A DNA stretch of 64,000 nt from Flavobacterium cyclinae (GTDB lineage Bacteria; Bacteroidota; Bacteroidia; Flavobacteriales; Flavobacteriaceae), in the NCBI RefSeq assembly GCF_021172145.1, contig NZ_CP089095.1, forward strand, positions 2,480,001 to 2,544,000, in the 5' to 3' direction. Within the stretch, counting starts at the first letter, position 1; each line of letters opens with the position of its first letter. The notes under the pieces are model-generated. The model ran no database searches. It was not told the DNA's origin and saw only the letters and a program-made list of their open reading frames with translations. Made by a program: the position numbers and the translations under genes. This document shows, in pieces, positions 1-10,086 of this stretch.

Positions 1-2357
1 GATATGTTGTGTCAAATGTATAACCCGTTAATTGTGAAAAACTAAACGAATTCGTAGCACTTTCAAACGATGTAACTAACGTTGTTCCAGCTTGGTTATA
101 AACATTGAATTTATATCCCGTAGCATCAGATACAGAAACCGCATATATAGCATCAGTATATAATATACTAGTTCCACATTGTGCACTTTCGATTGCTGTT
201 GTTGGTGGACCACTTAATGTAATGGTACACAAAGCACCTTCTAATCCATAAGAACCTTCTCCTTGTTTCACTTTTACCCCTACTTGATAACTAGCTCCTA
301 ATATATATGAAATATCCGTTATTCTAAAGAAATTATACGGACGCTCTAACTCGGTAATAAAAGTACCATTTGCATCATAAATGCTAAATGCATACATCGT
401 TGCATTGGCAACAGATCTCGCATAAATACGATCCGCAATATCAATTGTTGACCCACACTGATTTACTACTAATGAAGTAGTTGGAATTGCAATAGTTACA
501 TTACATCTCGAACCTTGATCACCATAGAAACCATTACCACGTTTTACTCGTACCCCTACTTGATACGTCATACCATAGACTGAAGTAAATTCACTCATTC
601 TAAAGAAATTAGATACCTTCTCTAATGTAGTTATAAGATTACCTTCACTATCATAGATATCAAATGCATAGGTAACTCCATCCCATACAGAAGAAGCGTA
701 AACTCGGTCTTGAACATTTACAATTTGATTACATTGTGAAGCTTGGATTGCTGTAACTGGAGTAGCCAATGTTATTGAACACGCTGAACCCGCAAGACCA
801 TAAACTCCATTTCGCTTTACTCTAACTTTTACATTGTAAGTTGTCCCAAACTCAAAAGATGACAATACTTGAACAAATTGGAAAAAGTTTCCTCGTGTCT
901 CATAAGTAGTTAATAAAGTACTACTGGTACTATCGTAAATATCAAATGCATACATGGTTGCGCCTGACACTGAACGTGTAAAAACACGCTCATTAAAGGC
1001 TACTGTACTTCCACAATTCGTCAAATTAGAATAATCTGGACAATCCACCGTTAAGCTAACTTCTTTTGAACCACCACATGGCGTTGTAAAAGATAAAGAT
1101 ACCGTATTGTTATTATTTGAAAAATTAATCGGATGATTTATAGAAACAGTAATACTATTTGTTCCTGCTCCACTCGATATGCTCATACCCTCAGGTAATG
1201 TCCAAACATAATTACTTCCAACTCCTGCTGCTACACTATAAGTTGCTGTTGTTAAACCACAAATATTTGATGGCCCGCCTATAGATGCATTTGCCGAAGA
1301 AACAAAAACACTTCTTGAAGGACTAGTACCACAACTTGCGGAATTAGCAACTACTGTAATACTTCCAGATTCAAATGAACTATCAAAGGTAACTAGAATA
1401 ACACGTGTACCTTGTCCTGATACTAAAGTTACTCCTGTTGGTAGCGACCAAGTATAACTATCTGCCCCTGTTACAGGTATAATAGAATATGTATAAACAC
1501 CATTTTGAGATGTCGTGTTGATGTTTCCATTCGTATCAACTGAATTTGAAGTAGCTCCACAAATAATACGCTCTCCATATATATATCCTGGTCTTGAAAC
1601 TCCTGATATAGATAATGTTTGTAACTGACTAGAACCACATGGAGAAAGAGCTCTAACTGATAACGTTCCACTTACACTACCATTTGTTGTTACAGAAATA
1701 GTAGTGCCCGAACCATCGCCTTGTAAAGTCATACCCATGGGCAATGTCCATTCATAACTTGTAGCTCCTTCAACTGCAACTATACTATATTCATAACTAC
1801 CAGCAGTACAAATTTGAGTTGAACCCGTTATAACACCAGGCAACTCAATACCTGCTACTGATAATGAACCTGTAGAAATAACACCATCTGAACCAATAGC
1901 AGATACTCGAATAGTACCTCTACTAAATGATGTATTATAGGTAATTTCTATTGAATTAGTATTTATTCCTGAAGTTACTAATGAACCTCCTGGAACTGTC
2001 CAAACATAACTAGTAGCTCCTTCAACAGGTAAAACGCTGTAAGACTCAGTAACTGAACCAGTAGAAACACAAACAACTGTTGAACCAGATATTGTCAAAG
2101 GTAAAACTTGTTTTGTTATAGGTAAAACAACAGGTAATGTCTCCGAACAACCATTAATTGCTTTAACAGTAATATTACCTCCAATAAATGTTGAACTAAC
2201 ACTAACCAAAATACTAGGTCCAGTAGAAGAAATTATTGTCATACCGGGTGGTAAATCCCATACATAACCCGTAGCACCACTAACTGGCAATACCGAATAC
2301 GTTGCCTCGGTAGCTTCTGATGTTAAATTACGATCGCCTGTAATCGAACTTAGCCAA
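1..2357. repeat. Long direct repeat, copy 1 (partner 5429-7785)
   Basis: Each base I compared matches the base 5,428 positions further on, from the window edge to 2357, where the match stops abruptly one base past a TGG codon. The offset keeps both reading frames in register. The repeat probably extends left beyond the window, because the partner gene continues another 371 bp to its stop. Confidence 0.93.
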
Positions 2358-4876
2358 CCTATTGCAACAACATTATCAGCACGGTACAATGCTTGAATTC
2401 CTGTATTAGGTGTAGTTATAGTTGCAGCATTTGTATTAGCACGATAATAAACCCCATCAACTGCCTTATTAGATAAAAGCGCACTATTAGAAGGAGCACT
2501 ACTAAACAAACGAGCTCTTGCTGAAGCAGGTATTTCAATGTTTGCAATACTTCTAACAAAATTAATAGACCCTCCAGTTGCAGTAGCATCACATGCGTTA
2601 TTAGCTGCTAAACCAAAATCGGCATATAAACTTAAAGCTATAGAACCCGCATATGTGGTTTTAATATTTCTATCAATATTAATATTTTTCCCACTGTAGG
2701 TTCTCAAAGTAATAAAACCTGTAGAGTTAATCCCAATTAATCCAGAACTATCAGAATTACTAATTAACAAATCTTCATTAGTATAAAGTGTTAAATTTCC
2801 AACAGGAACTGAAGTAGTTCCAGCTGTTATTTTTTTAATATAATTAGAAGTATTGGTTAAACTTGTAGCTCCACTACCATAAATTTCTAGGTGATTAGTA
2901 GCTATAGGTTGGGTTTGTGTTACACCAGAACTACTAAACAAACGCAATTTATCTGGATTAATATATTTATAAAACTCAATACCTCCTGAATAAATATCCA
3001 TTTGATAACCACTATTGAAAGATATTCCTGTAGCATTATTACCAATTCTAACTTTACTAGTATTCGAAATTTTACCTATCTGAACAAAACTCGGATTACC
3101 AAAAGCTAATTTTTCAAAAATTTGAGGAATAGTTGTATCAGTAGCACTAGCCTTAAATGAGTTAGTATATGGTAATAAATAAATTTCTCCATTTGTATTC
3201 AATTGAGTAAAATTATCTCTAACAGTTCCTCCATCAAATTGCATTTTATCAGAAATGATTCTTACAATACCAGAGCCATAGTAACTATCTGCTACATTTT
3301 GAGTTTGACCAATATAACCCATGTTAAAATAAGTTCCTGTAAAATTAGCACTAGAGCTGTTTGTTTTATCTGTAAAAACAATTTCACCTCCATTTTTAGA
3401 ATTTACAAAGGGACGTTGTGAAGTTAATGTGCCACCAGAAAAAGCAATACCTCGTGCATTAGCTGCTGCTGTACTTCCTGTTCCGGTAATAGAAATTAAA
3501 CCATCACTAGCTTCTATCAGAGTATATCCTTCAATAATTACACCCCAAGGATTAGAACCCGCAAAATTTGTACAATCTCCTTCAACACTGATAGTTCCAG
3601 CTCCTTGAGTCAAAACATTTGAATTGGTTACTAATACTGCTCTTCCCGAAACACTACCTAATACATTCGAAAGTGAACCACGAATAACAATATTACCTCC
3701 AGAGCTACTAGAAGAATTCTTAGCATTAATAGAGGCATGGAATAAAGAAACACCTCCATAAGGTTTAGTACTCCATGGTAAAAATCCAACAGCACCCTTA
3801 GCAAAACCTGAATTTACATCAGTACCTCCTGCTAATAGAATATTACCACCATTAGATTTAATTTCTTCACCTCCATTTGCATCAGAAGTTCCAATTACAA
3901 TTGCTCCTTGTCCGTTATCATCACTATCAGACCAATAGGTAATATTCCCACCTCCCGTTTGTACCTTTGCTCCTGAATTTTGAAATATGTTACCAGCAGC
4001 TTTAAGTGTTAATGAATTTGTATTAATTGAAGTTATTGATGAGTTTATTGTAAGTGAGGCCGTTGATTCTACTATTAAATTACCTTGTGATAATTTTGAT
4101 ATTACATCAGAAGAATTAATGTTTACATCATAATTTGTGTTAGGCGAAATTACCCCATTGGAATAACTCCACCCCGAACCCTCTGCAGCTCCACCAGATG
4201 CTACTATAGTAATATTTTGAACTGGTGTTTCAATAGAATTAATGTAAATACCAACATTTTTCCAACTAGAGTGATACGTAGAAGGGGTACTATCATAAGA
4301 TGTATATGGATTTATGCTTGTACTAGTTATAGCAACGGTTCTTCCATATGGCTGTCCACTAACCAATAATGTACCCGTTGCATTATAAAAATACACTCTA
4401 AATGTTACACTAGTTCCAATAAAATCAGGTAGTGCATTTAAATTTATTGAAGTTAAACTATATCCAGCATATGTACTAAATTCTCCAAGACTAGTAGCAT
4501 AATTATCAACACTCCATCTCAATTGTGCCTTTCCATCTCGATGATCGAAAGCATATAATACGAATCGATCAAAATCAATTTTTTTAGTCGAATTAAGATT
4601 AATTTGATATTCTACATATGGTGCAGTACTAATATTAAGTGTGGTTGATGAATTCATACTTCCGAAAAAATATCTTGAATCATCTCTTAAAACTAACCCT
4701 GAATAACTCTCTGTTGCAGTTACACCATGACCAGAAATTACATAGTTCGACGACCTTGGATAAGATGCTGTACTAGTACTTTCCAATCCAGACCAACCAG
4801 CCAAAATAACTTGTGAATAATTTACATTAAATGCTAATGTAAAAATTAATAAAAGGTAAAATAATTTTTGTTTCAT
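1..4876 (-). CDS. Giant secreted T9SS-type surface protein, 3' end outside the window
   Basis: The frame opens with an ATG at 4876 and stays open to the left edge (1,625 codons), so the C-terminus is missing. The N-terminus MKQKLFYLLLIFTLAFNVNYSQ is a clear signal peptide. Residues about 25-210 form an unrecognised domain. Residues about 210-800 are glycine/asparagine-rich with recurrent GGNI-like turns, suggesting a beta-helix of the haemagglutinin kind. From Trp841 onward the sequence is the same as residues 694-1478 of the neighbouring protein at 5058-9863: PKD-like modules (pattern 'SYVWTLP'), then four roughly 95-residue modules that each start with a Cys and contain 'YAFDIYD'-type motifs. 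The neighbour ends in a T9SS type A sorting domain; the same is expected here just outside the window, by inference. Likely role: an exported, surface-anchored adhesin. No catalytic motif was recognised. Confidence 0.85.
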   Translation of the reverse strand, partial: MKQKLFYLLLIFTLAFNVNYSQVILAGWSGLESTSTASYPRSSNYVISGHGVTATESYSGLVLRDDSRYFFGSMNSSTTLNISTAPYVEYQINLNSTKKIDFDRFVLYAFDHRDGKAQLRWSVDNYATSLGEFSTYAGYSLTSINLNALPDFIGTSVTFRVYFYNATGTLLVSGQPYGRTVAITSTSINPYTSYDSTPSTYHSSWKNVGIYINSIETPVQNITIVASGGAAEGSGWSYSNGVISPNTNYDVNINSSDVISKLSQGNLIVESTASLTINSSITSINTNSLTLKAAGNIFQNSGAKVQTGGGNITYWSDSDDNGQGAIVIGTSDANGGEEIKSNGGNILLAGGTDVNSGFAKGAVGFLPWSTKPYGGVSLFHASINAKNSSSSSGGNIVIRGSLSNVLGSVSGRAVLVTNSNVLTQGAGTISVEGDCTNFAGSNPWGVIIEGYTLIEASDGLISITGTGSTAAANARGIAFSGGTLTSQRPFVNSKNGGEIVFTDKTNSSSANFTGTYFNMGYIGQTQNVADSYYGSGIVRIISDKMQFDGGTVRDNFTQLNTNGEIYLLPYTNSFKASATDTTIPQIFEKLAFGNPSFVQIGKISNTSKVRIGNNATGISFNSGYQMDIYSGGIEFYKYINPDKLRLFSSSGVTQTQPIATNHLEIYGSGATSLTNTSNYIKKITAGTTSVPVGNLTLYTNEDLLISNSDSSGLIGINSTGFITLRTYSGKNINIDRNIKTTYAGSIALSLYADFGLAANNACDATATGGSINFVRSIANIEIPASARARLFSSAPSNSALLSNKAVDGVYYRANTNAATITTPNTGIQALYRADNVVAIGWLSSITGDRNLTSEATEATYSVLPVSGATGYVWDLPPGMTIISSTGPSILVSVSSTFIGGNITVKAINGCSETLPVVLPITKQVLPLTISGSTVVCVSTGSVTESYSVLPVEGATSYVWTVPGGSLVTSGINTNSIEITYNTSFSRGTIRVSAIGSDGVISTGSLSVAGIELPGVITGSTQICTAGSYEYSIVAVEGATSYEWTLPMGMTLQGDGSGTTISVTTNGSVSGTLSVRALSPCGSSQLQTLSISGVSRPGYIYGERIICGATSNSVDTNGNINTTSQNGVYTYSIIPVTGADSYTWSLPTGVTLVSGQGTRVILVTFDSSFESGSITVVANSASCGTSPSRSVFVSSANASIGGPSNICGLTTATYSVAAGVGSNYVWTLPEGMSISSGAGTNSITVSINHPINFSNNNNTVSLSFTTPCGGSKEVSLTVDCPDYSNLTNCGSTVAFNERVFTRSVSGATMYAFDIYDSTSSTLLTTYETRGNFFQFVQVLSSFEFGTTYNVKVRVKRNGVYGLAGSACSITLATPVTAIQASQCNQIVNVQDRVYASSVWDGVTYAFDIYDSEGNLITTLEKVSNFFRMSEFTSVYGMTYQVGVRVKRGNGFYGDQGSRCNVTIAIPTTSLVVNQCGSTIDIADRIYARSVANATMYAFSIYDANGTFITELERPYNFFRITDISYILGASYQVGVKVKQGEGSYGLEGALCTITLSGPPTTAIESAQCGTSILYTDAIYAVSVSDATGYKFNVYNQAGTTLVTSFESATNSFSFSQLTGYTFDTTY

Positions 4877-4913
4877 AGATTTATTATTAATAATTAATAA
4901 AATTAGAAAAAAA

Positions 4914-4948
4914 ACAATAAATAGGATATAGAAAAAATATAGATTTTA
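4914..4948. repeat. Short block upstream of the first adhesin gene, repeated at 10055-10086
   Basis: An 8-bp match followed by a small indel and then a 23-bp exact match (4926-4948 versus 10064-10086). It lies 38-72 bp upstream of the gene starting at 4876. The other copy lies about 190-220 bp upstream of the gene starting at 9863. It may be a remnant of the duplication that produced the two genes, or a shared regulatory region. No consensus promoter is evident inside it. Confidence 0.55.
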
Positions 4949-5003
4949 AAACCTTTTCAAATATTTAAAATATTGATAATCAAATATTTAAAATATTACA
5001 TTA

Positions 5004-5034
5004 AAAACCGTCTCAAATAGTTTGAGACGGTTTT
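5004..5034 (-). terminator. Intrinsic terminator of the 5058-9863 gene
   Basis: A perfect 14-bp inverted repeat (5004-5017 with 5021-5034) around a 3-nt loop, followed on the minus strand by a T-run. It starts 24 bp past the stop codon and separates the two giant genes transcriptionally. Confidence 0.88.
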
Positions 5035-5057
5035 CAGAGTAAAACTATGAAATATAA

Positions 5058-8000
5058 TTATTGCTTAACCATTTTAAACGTTTGTGTGTTAGCGCCTTGA
5101 CGTACTATCACTAAATACATTCCTGCTGGATATTCATCTCCAATGTTATGGTTTGTGATTTCACTCGACTCTACCGAACGGCTTTCAATCATTTTTCCAG
5201 TTACATCATACACTTGGTAGAATAACGTTGCCGTTTCTCCTTCCATTGGTGTAATACTAAATGTGGTAGTAAATGGATTTGGATACGCCTTGAATTCCGA
5301 AATCATACTTGTCTTGATTTCGTCTTGATTTGATAAAGCACGTGCAGGTGCGTCTTTAAGTACCGTAATTGAACAAGCTGTTCCTTCTACTCCATATTCT
5401 GTTCCTCTTATAACTTGTACTCTAACTTGATATGTTGTGTCAAATGTATAACCCGTTAATTGTGAAAAACTAAACGAATTCGTAGCACTTTCAAACGATG
5501 TAACTAACGTTGTTCCAGCTTGGTTATAAACATTGAATTTATATCCCGTAGCATCAGATACAGAAACCGCATATATAGCATCAGTATATAATATACTAGT
5601 TCCACATTGTGCACTTTCGATTGCTGTTGTTGGTGGACCACTTAATGTAATGGTACACAAAGCACCTTCTAATCCATAAGAACCTTCTCCTTGTTTCACT
5701 TTTACCCCTACTTGATAACTAGCTCCTAATATATATGAAATATCCGTTATTCTAAAGAAATTATACGGACGCTCTAACTCGGTAATAAAAGTACCATTTG
5801 CATCATAAATGCTAAATGCATACATCGTTGCATTGGCAACAGATCTCGCATAAATACGATCCGCAATATCAATTGTTGACCCACACTGATTTACTACTAA
5901 TGAAGTAGTTGGAATTGCAATAGTTACATTACATCTCGAACCTTGATCACCATAGAAACCATTACCACGTTTTACTCGTACCCCTACTTGATACGTCATA
6001 CCATAGACTGAAGTAAATTCACTCATTCTAAAGAAATTAGATACCTTCTCTAATGTAGTTATAAGATTACCTTCACTATCATAGATATCAAATGCATAGG
6101 TAACTCCATCCCATACAGAAGAAGCGTAAACTCGGTCTTGAACATTTACAATTTGATTACATTGTGAAGCTTGGATTGCTGTAACTGGAGTAGCCAATGT
6201 TATTGAACACGCTGAACCCGCAAGACCATAAACTCCATTTCGCTTTACTCTAACTTTTACATTGTAAGTTGTCCCAAACTCAAAAGATGACAATACTTGA
6301 ACAAATTGGAAAAAGTTTCCTCGTGTCTCATAAGTAGTTAATAAAGTACTACTGGTACTATCGTAAATATCAAATGCATACATGGTTGCGCCTGACACTG
6401 AACGTGTAAAAACACGCTCATTAAAGGCTACTGTACTTCCACAATTCGTCAAATTAGAATAATCTGGACAATCCACCGTTAAGCTAACTTCTTTTGAACC
6501 ACCACATGGCGTTGTAAAAGATAAAGATACCGTATTGTTATTATTTGAAAAATTAATCGGATGATTTATAGAAACAGTAATACTATTTGTTCCTGCTCCA
6601 CTCGATATGCTCATACCCTCAGGTAATGTCCAAACATAATTACTTCCAACTCCTGCTGCTACACTATAAGTTGCTGTTGTTAAACCACAAATATTTGATG
6701 GCCCGCCTATAGATGCATTTGCCGAAGAAACAAAAACACTTCTTGAAGGACTAGTACCACAACTTGCGGAATTAGCAACTACTGTAATACTTCCAGATTC
6801 AAATGAACTATCAAAGGTAACTAGAATAACACGTGTACCTTGTCCTGATACTAAAGTTACTCCTGTTGGTAGCGACCAAGTATAACTATCTGCCCCTGTT
6901 ACAGGTATAATAGAATATGTATAAACACCATTTTGAGATGTCGTGTTGATGTTTCCATTCGTATCAACTGAATTTGAAGTAGCTCCACAAATAATACGCT
7001 CTCCATATATATATCCTGGTCTTGAAACTCCTGATATAGATAATGTTTGTAACTGACTAGAACCACATGGAGAAAGAGCTCTAACTGATAACGTTCCACT
7101 TACACTACCATTTGTTGTTACAGAAATAGTAGTGCCCGAACCATCGCCTTGTAAAGTCATACCCATGGGCAATGTCCATTCATAACTTGTAGCTCCTTCA
7201 ACTGCAACTATACTATATTCATAACTACCAGCAGTACAAATTTGAGTTGAACCCGTTATAACACCAGGCAACTCAATACCTGCTACTGATAATGAACCTG
7301 TAGAAATAACACCATCTGAACCAATAGCAGATACTCGAATAGTACCTCTACTAAATGATGTATTATAGGTAATTTCTATTGAATTAGTATTTATTCCTGA
7401 AGTTACTAATGAACCTCCTGGAACTGTCCAAACATAACTAGTAGCTCCTTCAACAGGTAAAACGCTGTAAGACTCAGTAACTGAACCAGTAGAAACACAA
7501 ACAACTGTTGAACCAGATATTGTCAAAGGTAAAACTTGTTTTGTTATAGGTAAAACAACAGGTAATGTCTCCGAACAACCATTAATTGCTTTAACAGTAA
7601 TATTACCTCCAATAAATGTTGAACTAACACTAACCAAAATACTAGGTCCAGTAGAAGAAATTATTGTCATACCGGGTGGTAAATCCCATACATAACCCGT
7701 AGCACCACTAACTGGCAATACCGAATACGTTGCCTCGGTAGCTTCTGATGTTAAATTACGATCGCCTGTAATCGAACTTAGCCAAGTTAATCTTGGAAAA
7801 GTAACTACTTCAACAGCAACTCGATTACTTTCAAGACTTGAAATACTTTGAGTAACATAATAAGTACCAGTAGACAAAGATGCATTTGAGCTAAGCGGAC
7901 TACCACCCTCCACAACATCATACCATTTTAAATCGGTACCTGTTGCTACTAAATCAGCAACTGTTGCTCCATTACAAAAAACTTGTGAGCTTGAGGTAGT

Positions 8001-9863
8001 GGGTGGACTTATAGTATTTAGCCAAATTGCATACAAAGTAAGATTAGTTCCTGCTATATAAGAAGCTCCAGCTGCATAAGAAGTTCCCGAACCATTAGAA
8101 TTTGTATTCCAACCTCCAAAACCAAAACCATCCTTAGCTAAAGAACCTGCACTTGCAATTGTTGTAGATCCAGAATAAGTACCAACTGCTGGAACGGTTC
8201 CCGATGTATTTCCGTTTCCTACATATGTAATGGTATAACTACCCGCTGATAAAGAACTAAAAACAGGCACTAAGGTCACATTTTGAGAAACTGTAAAAGT
8301 GTACGGATTTGAGGTTGATGCTGCACCAGTACCACCAGAAACATAATCCCATCGAACAAATTGTTGACCACTATTTGGAATAGCAGTTAGCGTCACAGAT
8401 GAACCAGCTTGGTAGACATCTCCATAAATAGTTCCACCATTAACCGTACCTCCAGAAGCACCATTCACTTTTACTATATAAAGCACTTGATTCAATTCAG
8501 ATTCTATGGCACCTCTAGAAGGTGTAGAAGCGCTTCTGCTAGCAGAAACTTGATCTTGTAATACTTCATGACCTACAGCACTAGTACCAAGTAAATTTAT
8601 CCAAGAACCACCTGCAAAATAGGCAATTGCAGGAGAAACATTGTTATTGTTTGAAAAACGAGTAGGAACACCTCTATTGGCACTTTGAGAAACAAAAGAT
8701 CCAACTTGTAATGTAGGAGCTACAGACCCTTGATTGTCATATAAAAATGGCCTATAAATCTGATCTCCGATTTCAGTACCGTTCGTATCCGTAATTCTAG
8801 AAAGTAATCCTCCAGAAAATATCGAGTTATTTGATCCATTACTAGCTCCAGTATATTGAACATTTCCGGTGTTAACTCCTAAACTTGCTGGTAAAGCAGC
8901 ATGATAAATAGAATAATAAATTTGAATTCCTCCTGGAGAAGAAAATGGTTGAAAATCATCCAAAACATATCCAGTAGGATTGGTAACCGATCCTGTAGTT
9001 CTTCTATAATTATGAGCAAATAATGAATTTACAATATAAACATTACCTCCATTATTTCCTATTGCTCCACCACTATAGTTACCAAAAGCAACATTACCAG
9101 TGGCTGAACTATTGATAAAATAAACAGTTCCACGATAATTATTAATTGCCCCCCCAATTTCAGTACTTTGATTATTAGATAATGTGGAATTGTTAAAATA
9201 TAATACAGAACCTGATTGGCACTCTGCAGCACCACCACCTCCGTTAGACACGGTAGATCTGTTTTCTACCATAGTACTCTCTTCAAAATATACTCTAGCG
9301 GTTCCACTAACAAGGATTCCTCCACCGTAACCTGCAGCATTTCTTCTTATGAAAGAGTTTTTAAAATAAGCGGTTCCATAAATTGCAAGTCCACCACCAC
9401 CGGTAAACCCAGAAGACAAACTGTTAGAAATAATAGAATTATTAACTCGTAATGTTGTACCATTTGCAGCATTAATTGCTCCTCCAAATGATACCGCACC
9501 TCCTTTAATAGTTACATCATTTAATGTAATATTTGCACCTGATGACAATTGAAACACTCTAAAACCAGAAGGACTGGAATTGTAGCGACCCATATCATCT
9601 AATCCTGGTCTTGGAACAGATATTTCATATCCATTCCCTTGAAATGTAAGTGTTTTACCAGAAATAGCAATTTGGTTATCAATTACAATATTAGTTGTAA
9701 AATTGATAATATCACCATTTGAAGCAGCAGAAATTGCTGAAGTTAGTTCAGAATAACTAGAAACATTTCTTGTTGTTTGTGCAACCAAAAAAGTAGTGCA
9801 AAACAGCAACAAAAAAGCTAGTAATTCCTGCTTTTTTAATTTTTTTAGTAATTTGATTTTCAT
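5058..9863 (-). CDS. Giant secreted T9SS type A cargo protein with Pomp-like N-terminus (1,601 aa)
   Basis: Residues 1-29 are a signal peptide. Residues about 30-330 carry recurrent 'GGAI'/'GGGL' and 'F.NS' turns typical of polymorphic-membrane-protein-like right-handed beta-helices. Residues about 465-620 hold Listeria/Bacteroides-type repeats (motifs 'YTITYVGNG', 'FGFGGWNTN', 'LTLYAIW'). An Ig-like module follows at about 625-690. From Trp694 the protein is the same as the neighbour upstream of position 4876: about five PKD-like modules, then four Cys-starting modules with 'YAFDIYD'-type motifs. The last ~80 residues form a T9SS type A sorting domain ('YPNPFTTTFSI', 'VYDVTGKMIESR', 'YPAGMYLVIVRQG'). 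A strong terminator follows. Inferred role: cell-surface adhesin or structural protein exported by T9SS. The ligand is unknown. Confidence 0.93.
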   Translation of the reverse strand: MKIKLLKKLKKQELLAFLLLFCTTFLVAQTTRNVSSYSELTSAISAASNGDIINFTTNIVIDNQIAISGKTLTFQGNGYEISVPRPGLDDMGRYNSSPSGFRVFQLSSGANITLNDVTIKGGAVSFGGAINAANGTTLRVNNSIISNSLSSGFTGGGGLAIYGTAYFKNSFIRRNAAGYGGGILVSGTARVYFEESTMVENRSTVSNGGGGAAECQSGSVLYFNNSTLSNNQSTEIGGAINNYRGTVYFINSSATGNVAFGNYSGGAIGNNGGNVYIVNSLFAHNYRRTTGSVTNPTGYVLDDFQPFSSPGGIQIYYSIYHAALPASLGVNTGNVQYTGASNGSNNSIFSGGLLSRITDTNGTEIGDQIYRPFLYDNQGSVAPTLQVGSFVSQSANRGVPTRFSNNNNVSPAIAYFAGGSWINLLGTSAVGHEVLQDQVSASRSASTPSRGAIESELNQVLYIVKVNGASGGTVNGGTIYGDVYQAGSSVTLTAIPNSGQQFVRWDYVSGGTGAASTSNPYTFTVSQNVTLVPVFSSLSAGSYTITYVGNGNTSGTVPAVGTYSGSTTIASAGSLAKDGFGFGGWNTNSNGSGTSYAAGASYIAGTNLTLYAIWLNTISPPTTSSSQVFCNGATVADLVATGTDLKWYDVVEGGSPLSSNASLSTGTYYVTQSISSLESNRVAVEVVTFPRLTWLSSITGDRNLTSEATEATYSVLPVSGATGYVWDLPPGMTIISSTGPSILVSVSSTFIGGNITVKAINGCSETLPVVLPITKQVLPLTISGSTVVCVSTGSVTESYSVLPVEGATSYVWTVPGGSLVTSGINTNSIEITYNTSFSRGTIRVSAIGSDGVISTGSLSVAGIELPGVITGSTQICTAGSYEYSIVAVEGATSYEWTLPMGMTLQGDGSGTTISVTTNGSVSGTLSVRALSPCGSSQLQTLSISGVSRPGYIYGERIICGATSNSVDTNGNINTTSQNGVYTYSIIPVTGADSYTWSLPTGVTLVSGQGTRVILVTFDSSFESGSITVVANSASCGTSPSRSVFVSSANASIGGPSNICGLTTATYSVAAGVGSNYVWTLPEGMSISSGAGTNSITVSINHPINFSNNNNTVSLSFTTPCGGSKEVSLTVDCPDYSNLTNCGSTVAFNERVFTRSVSGATMYAFDIYDSTSSTLLTTYETRGNFFQFVQVLSSFEFGTTYNVKVRVKRNGVYGLAGSACSITLATPVTAIQASQCNQIVNVQDRVYASSVWDGVTYAFDIYDSEGNLITTLEKVSNFFRMSEFTSVYGMTYQVGVRVKRGNGFYGDQGSRCNVTIAIPTTSLVVNQCGSTIDIADRIYARSVANATMYAFSIYDANGTFITELERPYNFFRITDISYILGASYQVGVKVKQGEGSYGLEGALCTITLSGPPTTAIESAQCGTSILYTDAIYAVSVSDATGYKFNVYNQAGTTLVTSFESATNSFSFSQLTGYTFDTTYQVRVQVIRGTEYGVEGTACSITVLKDAPARALSNQDEIKTSMISEFKAYPNPFTTTFSITPMEGETATLFYQVYDVTGKMIESRSVESSEITNHNIGDEYPAGMYLVIVRQGANTQTFKMVKQ
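5429..7785. repeat. Long direct repeat, copy 2 (partner 1-2357)
   Basis: Encodes residues 694-1478 of the 1,601-aa protein, in the same frame as in copy 1. Identity ends sharply at 7785. Upstream of that base the two genes have no visible similarity. Confidence 0.93.
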
Positions 9864-10054
9864 AGTCGTAGAGATTTTTTAAGAGTTGTTGTTGATTTAA
9901 CTTTAAGATAAAACTTATAAATATTTTTTTGATTAACCTAGATACTAAATAATTATATTAATGAAAATTAATGAATAACTATTTATGTAAACTAATCAAA
10001 TTAATTTTTTAAATAATATAATTGAATCAGTGTACAAAACTAAGCTAATTTTTC

Positions 10055-10086
10055 ACAATAAACATATAGAAAAAATATAGATTTTA
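10055..10086. repeat. Second copy of the block seen at 4914-4948
   Basis: Overlaps the stop codon of the TPR regulator gene (10084-10086) and lies upstream of the adhesin starting at 9863. The 220-bp gap 9864-10083 is AT-rich and otherwise shows only an isolated TAGTTTTG (10042-10035, minus), whose nearest TTG is just 13 nt away. Confidence 0.55.

Noticed and set aside
1471..1671. 66-codon open frame on the minus strand, repeated at 6899-7099
   Set aside because: It overlaps the adhesin coding frame in another phase and recurs only because the DNA is repeated. No start signals or recognisable protein.
10035..10058. Promoter for the adhesin starting at 9863 (TAGTTTTG with an upstream TTG)
   Set aside because: The spacer is only 13 nt, outside the usual 17-23, so it was not listed as a promoter.
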